NCBI GenBank assembly: GCA_015222405.1
Contig: JADFVG010000093.1
Location: forward strand, 1 to 5,247
Direction of reading: 5' to 3'
Origin: Chloroflexota bacterium
Lineage (GTDB): Bacteria > Chloroflexota > Dehalococcoidia > E44-bin15
Length of the DNA stretch: 5,247 nt
Below are positions 5,022 to 5,247 of this stretch, piece by piece. Both the position numbers and the translations under genes were made by a program. Position 1 is the first letter of the stretch. Every line of letters starts with the position of its first letter. The notes beneath the pieces are model-generated. The model ran no database searches and was not told the origin of the DNA. It saw only the letters and a program-made list of their open reading frames with translations.

Positions 5022-5247
5022 CTAGGTCTTCTTAAACATACATGTGTTCTCACCCACCACTACCGGATTGCCGTCCTGTTTCACCAACTGCCACTTGTAG
5101 TCCACGATAATGCGGTCGCCTGATTTAGTCTCCCGATTCCCCGTGATCTCGATCTCGGCATGCCCCATGTCGTAAGGATAACAGGGGGTCGTGAACTTCA
5201 CATTGTTGATACCCAACTGGACCACTACGTCGTTGAGGATTCCCGAG
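5022..5247 (-). CDS. MaoC-like hotdog-fold dehydratase, C-terminal part
   Basis: A minus-strand frame enters from the right edge and ends at TAG (plus-strand 5022-5024), leaving 74 residues; the N-terminal half is outside the window. It begins SGILNDVVVQLGI and shows the pattern of a hotdog domain: VKFTTPCYPYDMG, like the family's F-x-x-P-V-x-P-G-D segment, then alternating strands with EIEITGNRE and DRIIVDYKWQLVKQDGNPVV, where the Asn/Gln-x-x-Gly turn is typical. MaoC-type proteins hydrate 2-enoyl-CoA thioesters, and many environmental homologues are of unknown substrate. The usual Gly-Asp of the P-G-D segment reads Tyr-Asp here. The catalytic Asp/His of MaoC domains would lie upstream, so activity cannot be judged. 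The gene is convergent with the repeat lipoprotein. An internal GTG at 5225 is not likely to be the real start because the frame stays open and domain-like before it. Confidence 0.7.
   Translation of the reverse strand, partial: SGILNDVVVQLGINNVKFTTPCYPYDMGHAEIEITGNRETKSGDRIIVDYKWQLVKQDGNPVVVGENTCMFKKT

Noticed and set aside
4777..5025. 82-codon plus-strand frame in the convergent spacer
   Set aside because: GGAG sits directly against the ATG, which is too close, the peptide resembles no family, and it overlaps the end of the minus-strand hotdog gene.

Overview
The window reads as bacterial chromosome of moderate GC, probably a metagenome or environmental contig. It carries six genes with long spacers of about 170 to 460 bp between them, so roughly 71% is coding. 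Two genes encode lipoproteins with classic lipoboxes followed by Thr/Pro/Gly/Ser-rich linkers. Together with an AhpD-like gene and a MaoC-like hotdog gene this would fit a Chloroflexota (Dehalococcoidia-like) genome. That assignment is an inference from style; no phylogenetic marker is present.

Layout: (1) positions 1-123 hold the last 40 codons of an unrecognised + strand gene. (2) 124-420 is a spacer with a foldable segment and short open frames. (3) 421-1329 encodes a DHDPS/N-acetylneuraminate lyase superfamily aldolase that keeps the Schiff-base lysine and catalytic tyrosine but departs from true DapA at two substrate-contact positions. (4) 1500-1973 encodes a small AhpD/carboxymuconolactone decarboxylase family protein with an intact Cys-X2-Cys-X3-His centre. 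A near-perfect 18-bp palindrome beside a TTGACA lies upstream of it. (5) 1974-2435 is the longest spacer. It holds the best promoter-like sequence of the window and, on the opposite strand, a 37-codon frame with a good ribosome binding site and a CxCxxCG motif. (6) 2436-3419 encodes a lipoprotein with an AttH/CrtC-type lipocalin-like fold. (7) 3420-3732 is a spacer with a G9 tract inside a nested inverted repeat and a second strong hairpin. (8) 3733-4743 encodes a lipoprotein made of two tandem PsbP/DUF1795-like repeats. (9) 4744-5021 is a convergent spacer with hairpins and a direct repeat. (10) 5022-5247 on the minus strand is the C-terminal part of a MaoC-like hotdog protein running off the window.

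The genes do not form an obvious pathway. The spacers make each look separately transcribed, and no mobile element, CRISPR array, rRNA or convincing tRNA is visible. I did not find a clear new multi-gene system. The best leads are the divergent active site of the aldolase, the two neighbouring lipoproteins, and the structured spacers.
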